Below, in pieces: positions 57,193 through 64,000 of a stretch of 64,000 nt of DNA (position 1 is the first letter of the stretch; every line of letters begins with the position of its first letter). Source of the stretch: Globodera rostochiensis. Its lineage: Eukaryota > Nematoda > Chromadorea > Rhabditida > Heteroderidae. A program made the position numbers and the translations under genes. The DNA lies in assembly GCA_018350325.1 (NCBI GenBank), contig JAEVLN010000008.1, positions 2,871,794-2,935,793 on the forward strand. Reading direction: 5' to 3'. The notes below the pieces were generated by a model, which was not told the origin of the DNA, ran no database searches, and saw only the letters and a list, made by a program, of their open reading frames with translations.

Positions 57193-60100
57193 TTTTCTGT
57201 TGCTGAAAGAGTTTAAGAAGTAATTAATTGCTTAGGGTTCATTAATGATCGAATCATGGCAACCGATTGCATTTTTTGGCATTTTTAAAGGGGTTATAGC
57301 CGGGATCGGATTTGGTTTTTGTCCTGAGACGAGAGCGTTACAGGTTATAGCCGGTATCCGGTTGGGGCCATACGGTATGACTGTCCGTCCTCGCCCTAAG
57401 GGCACAATTTTGCAGACGAATGGTCCAATTAAAAAATAGGGGGGTTTATATTCTTCGGCATAGGTTAGTAGGGTTTTGCCAAAAAAGTTTATGGGCAATA
57501 CATTTGGCAATGTTTTCTAATCTGCCGAGCTTTTCCTTCCCCCCCCCCCCGTCCAATCTGTGGCCCCGCCCCTTCCATTTGGGATGGGCCTTTGCGCGAG
57601 AATTACGACGGGAATCGGAGGACCAACCAATAGACGAAGAGCAAACAGAGGAAGAGCATTCATTGGGGGGGGGGGATGAATTACAAAACATTAGTCGGAG
57701 GACGGGAAGAAGCCGAGAAGCCTCAAGAGTCAGTCGTTGTGAATGAATGGGACGCTTTTGTTTTCAGTCGGATGGACGCGACGAATGAATGAATCGGCCG
57801 CCCGGAGGGTTGTGACGATTGCGGTGAAATGCATCCAAACCGCCGCCCATTCATTCGCTTCGCCTTCCCGTCCATTAAAGAAGAAGCTTTGAAGCTTTAT
57901 CCCCCCCTTCGAAGTTATCCCCTCCCCCCCCCCCCTTCGAAGCTTCTTCCATCCCCCCTCCCTTCGAAGCTTCTTCCCCCCCCCTTCGGAAGTTATCCCT
58001 CCCCCCCCCCCCCCCCTCGAAGCTTCTTCCATCCCCCCTCCCTTCGAAGCTTCTTCCCCCCCCCCTTCGAAGCTTCTTCCCCCCCCCCCCCCTTCGAAGC
58101 TTCTTCTCCCTCCCCCCCCTCGAAGCTTCTTCCCCCTCCCCTCCCCCCTCCCCCACCTTCGAAGCTTCCCCTCCCTCGAAGCTTCATCCCCCCCCCTCCC
58201 TTCGATGCTTCCCCCCCCCCCCCGGCGTCAAGCCCCGAATTGTCTTTCTTTGCACTTTCGACGCTACCGTATAGCCGCCGCCGCCGCCCAACATTTAAAC
58301 CCCGCACAATTCGTTTCGAGTGCTATCAAATGGAACGCATTCTTTGTCATTTCCGTCCGCCCGCCCCGTTCCCCCCCCCCCCCCAATAGACTCCCCCCCC
58401 CCCTTTCTTCTTTTCTTTGCTTGCTGTTGTTCATCTTCTTCAGTAGCGGAGGTGAAATGGAAAAGATCGGATGTCCGCCCGTCCGTCCGTCCATCTTTGA
58501 CGAGTTGGCAAAAGTCGAATTCGTTGAATGATGCAAGAAGGCCATGGCCGGCCAATCCCTCTCCATGGAGTCGTTGTCATTAATCCCTCCCCCCCCCCCC
58601 CCCGAATTTTGTCCATTCCTCCCCAAACTTTTCGCTAATCCGTCGTCCAAATCTGGCCAATGACCCAGGGCATAATGCGCAACAATTTGGGCAAACAAAG
58701 TCAACAGAATGGGAAAATCGGGAGGAGGGGGGAGGGGGGGGGGGCAGTGGTTGATTGAGAGGTGTGGAGGAGAGGGGTCATTTCGGGGGGAGGAGAGGGG
58801 TCATTTGGATAGCGAAGGTCCGGCACCGATTCGTCGTTAGTGCCGTATTTTGAAAGGTCCGATCGAACCCGTAAGCAAGTCCAATCACCGGTAAAGAGGA
58901 GTGCCATGTTTGTGACATGGCTTTGGCACTTTGTGAATTGATGCTTCCGGAATGATTCTGTTTGTCTCGCGCATCACTAATCAATTTGCCCGCACTTTTT
59001 TCTGGCTTATTGTCCGTCTTCATAAGTGTTACCGATCCGTTGAAGAGAATTTGCCCATTCTTTCGATGTTTTGGAGTGGCGACGACACCGTCCGTCGTCA
59101 GTCATTCATTCATCCGTCCGCCGATGAATGGGAAATGCGATCCCCCCCCCTTTCCCCCCCCCCCCCCACCCGCGCACAAATTTGGCCAAACCCAAGAGAA
59201 TGGAATGGCCACGAAAAGGCTCGAAGCTCTTATTTTGCTCATCATTTGCTCAAAGAAAAGGTGAAAAGTTGAGGGGAAGGGGGAGGCGGGGAGGGCATCG
59301 GCAATTTGGTGAAAAATGTGAATAAAGCCATTCGGTGTGAAAATTTAAAAATTTGAGTTCAAAAACCGATGACCGCCGCTAATTAAGTTTAAGGATTTTT
59401 AAAAATCGATTAAAAAGTTCGGCATTTTGGCTATTAAATGCAACAAATCGTCTTTCTTTTATTGCGACCAATTTATTCAAAATTCCACATTTTAACATAA
59501 AATGCACCCTCCGGCAGAACGAAGCTAACCGTCCCCCCAAGCGTCTCGTCGCTATCGCCGGCGCCTCTCCAAATTGTCGTCCACCCAAATATTTGCCAGT
59601 GTCATTTCATTTGGCCATCCACTCGAAGTGATTAGAGGCCCCCCCCTCCATCAATCTGATCGCTGCTGCACAACAAGTGGCTTAGGCTGTTCGGAGGAGT
59701 GAGTGCATTTACAATAAATATAATTGGATTTGTCCATTCCATTGCCTACCGTTCCCTCCCCCCCCCCGGCGACTGTTTGCTTTTCTCGGGGGGATTATGC
59801 GGGGAATTGGAGATTAGACGGGGGGAAAGCGGGGGCGGGGACAATTGCAGTGGGAAAAATGGTCGTCTCACCGTCAGCCGAACTCATTAAAATGAATGAT
59901 TGAATGATCTGATCGGGGGGGGGGGGGGAGCGTCGTTTGATTTTTGATTGATTAAATGAATGGGGGCACAGAAATTGAATTTGAATTATTTTTCAATTAA
60001 AATTAGCCAATTTTACAGCCATCGATTGGACTTCTTTTCCTCTTTTTTCACTTTTAATCGAAAATAGGGGAAAAAGGGAATTTAAAACATTCAAAGCGTA

Positions 60101-60384
60101 AAACAAATTGCATTTGTTTAAACTTAAAAATGCCAAGTCAAGGGGAGGCTTTCTTTTAAAGGCATTTTTATGTGTGCCACGCTCGACGACATTTTACAAA
60201 ATCCGTCGTTTCTTTTTACGATTTTTGTTTGAAAAGAATTAATGGCGGCGGGACAAGAAGAATAAAATGGGCGGTACCAAATGGTCGACACACAGAGACA
60301 ATATGTAAAAATCTCTCCTCCCCTCCCCCGAGGCGCTTTCTCTTTCCTTCCCTTCGGCGCTTAGTTTTCTTTGATCGGAATCAT
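57193..60384. other. 3.2 kb intergenic, poly-C/poly-G rich; no gene supported
   Basis: It contains imperfectly repeated GGTTATAGCCGG phrases at 57292-57365, the CTTCGAAGC minisatellite at 57880-58215, and many C- or G-tracts (57541-57550, 57666-57674, 58372-58384, 58590-58602, 58732-58743, 59143-59167, 59759-59768, 59917-59928). Open frames on both strands run through these tracts and carry no motif. Confidence 0.45.
57880..58215. repeat. C-tract minisatellite with TTCGAAGCTTC units
   Basis: About eleven copies of TTCGAAGCTTCTTCC (some altered to TTCGGAAGTTATCC or TTCGATGCTTCC) separated by runs of 6-15 C. Unit length is 25-35 bp. Each unit contains the palindrome GAAGCTTC. Confidence 0.9.
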
Positions 60385-63676
<3,292 letters not shown>

Positions 63677-64000
63677 CAGCGGAGGTGGAGGGGATGGAGG
63701 ATTCTTCGGGGGATGGATGCGACGATTGGACGGACGGACGGGAGGAGGATGATGGATGTGATAAGGGGACAAAGGTGAAGAAGAAGAAGAAGTGTGGGGG
63801 ATGTGGGGGTTGGCAACGGAAGAAGAAAGAGGTGGAGTGATATTTGGGGTATTTGGGGGGTCGGTGGTGAACACAGATAATACACACAATAAACGGGGGG
63901 AACTCGTTTACGGGGGAATGGGCAAAACGTGACCTTCGTGGACAGGCAGAGAGAGAGAGGCACACAAATTGATCGACTCGACTTCTTCGCTATGTATATC
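63677..64000. promoter_or_regulatory. 5' flank of the ACSL gene
   Basis: Contains a GAAGAAGAAGAAG run (63776-63790), a GGGG-rich stretch and an AGAGAG run at 63949-63958. No further gene is seen. Its role as promoter is inferred from position only. Confidence 0.3.

Noticed and set aside
57829..58389. Long Pro/Phe-rich frame over the poly-C minisatellite and Gly/Glu/Lys-rich frames on the other strand
   Set aside because: They are open only because C-runs contain no stop codons; frame depends on homopolymer length and there is no conserved motif.

Overview
The window is nuclear DNA of a nematode, probably a tylenchid (plant-parasite type). The gene set is metazoan and nematode-like: a PDF-2 neuropeptide precursor, a ZHP/Zip3 meiotic RING protein, a HHEX/PHA-2 homeobox gene, ETHE1, SEC62, membralin, TFIIH p52, CNOT2, ubinuclein, COX10, MYG1 and a long-chain acyl-CoA synthetase. 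Genes are broken by many short introns (mostly about 32-60 nt, some with GC-AG ends). The clade is an inference; no rRNA, tRNA or spliced-leader gene was seen.

Layout. 1-731: 5' part of an unknown minus-strand gene. 1375-4376: SLC36-type amino acid transporter (+) with transposon-derived introns. 4782-5333: pdf-2-like neuropeptide gene (-). 7541-10232: a dermatopontin-like secreted protein, a 14-copy 9-residue repeat ORF and a lysine-rich and acidic small ORF (+). 11864-15621: ETHE1 and an Smr-domain protein, both on minus 150 bp apart. 16017-18042: SEC62 (+). 18394-22072: membralin (-). 23189-26570: a small protein, a ZHP-type RING protein and a single-pass membrane glycoprotein (+). 26856-30981: Shroom-like ASD2 protein (-). 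32343-40105: GTF2H4, CNOT2 and ubinuclein, all on minus in the order ubinuclein-CNOT2-GTF2H4, a possible operon of nuclear gene-expression factors. 41578-43768: COX10 (+). 44493-54770: a large direct duplication containing an unknown F-box-like gene (two copies) flanked by inverted pieces of MYG1; one MYG1 copy is complete. An N gap sits inside the first unit. 55464-57192: HHEX/PHA-2-like homeobox gene (-). 57193-60384: G/C-tract-rich non-coding DNA. 60385-63676: ACSL (-).

The most unusual material is structural. Several short non-autonomous transposons with perfect terminal inverted repeats and clear target-site duplications lie in introns of otherwise intact genes. A minisatellite in GTF2H4 has multiplied a 3' splice site nine times, and a second tandem duplication in the same gene has doubled a 5' splice site. 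The duplicated block shows a gene bracketed by inverted MYG1 fragments, plus a run of homologous mini-exons with near-identical introns. Long G or C homopolymers are frequent between genes and in introns. Exon borders below were read by eye from GT-AG (or GC-AG) signals and family conservation, so internal borders are approximate unless stated.
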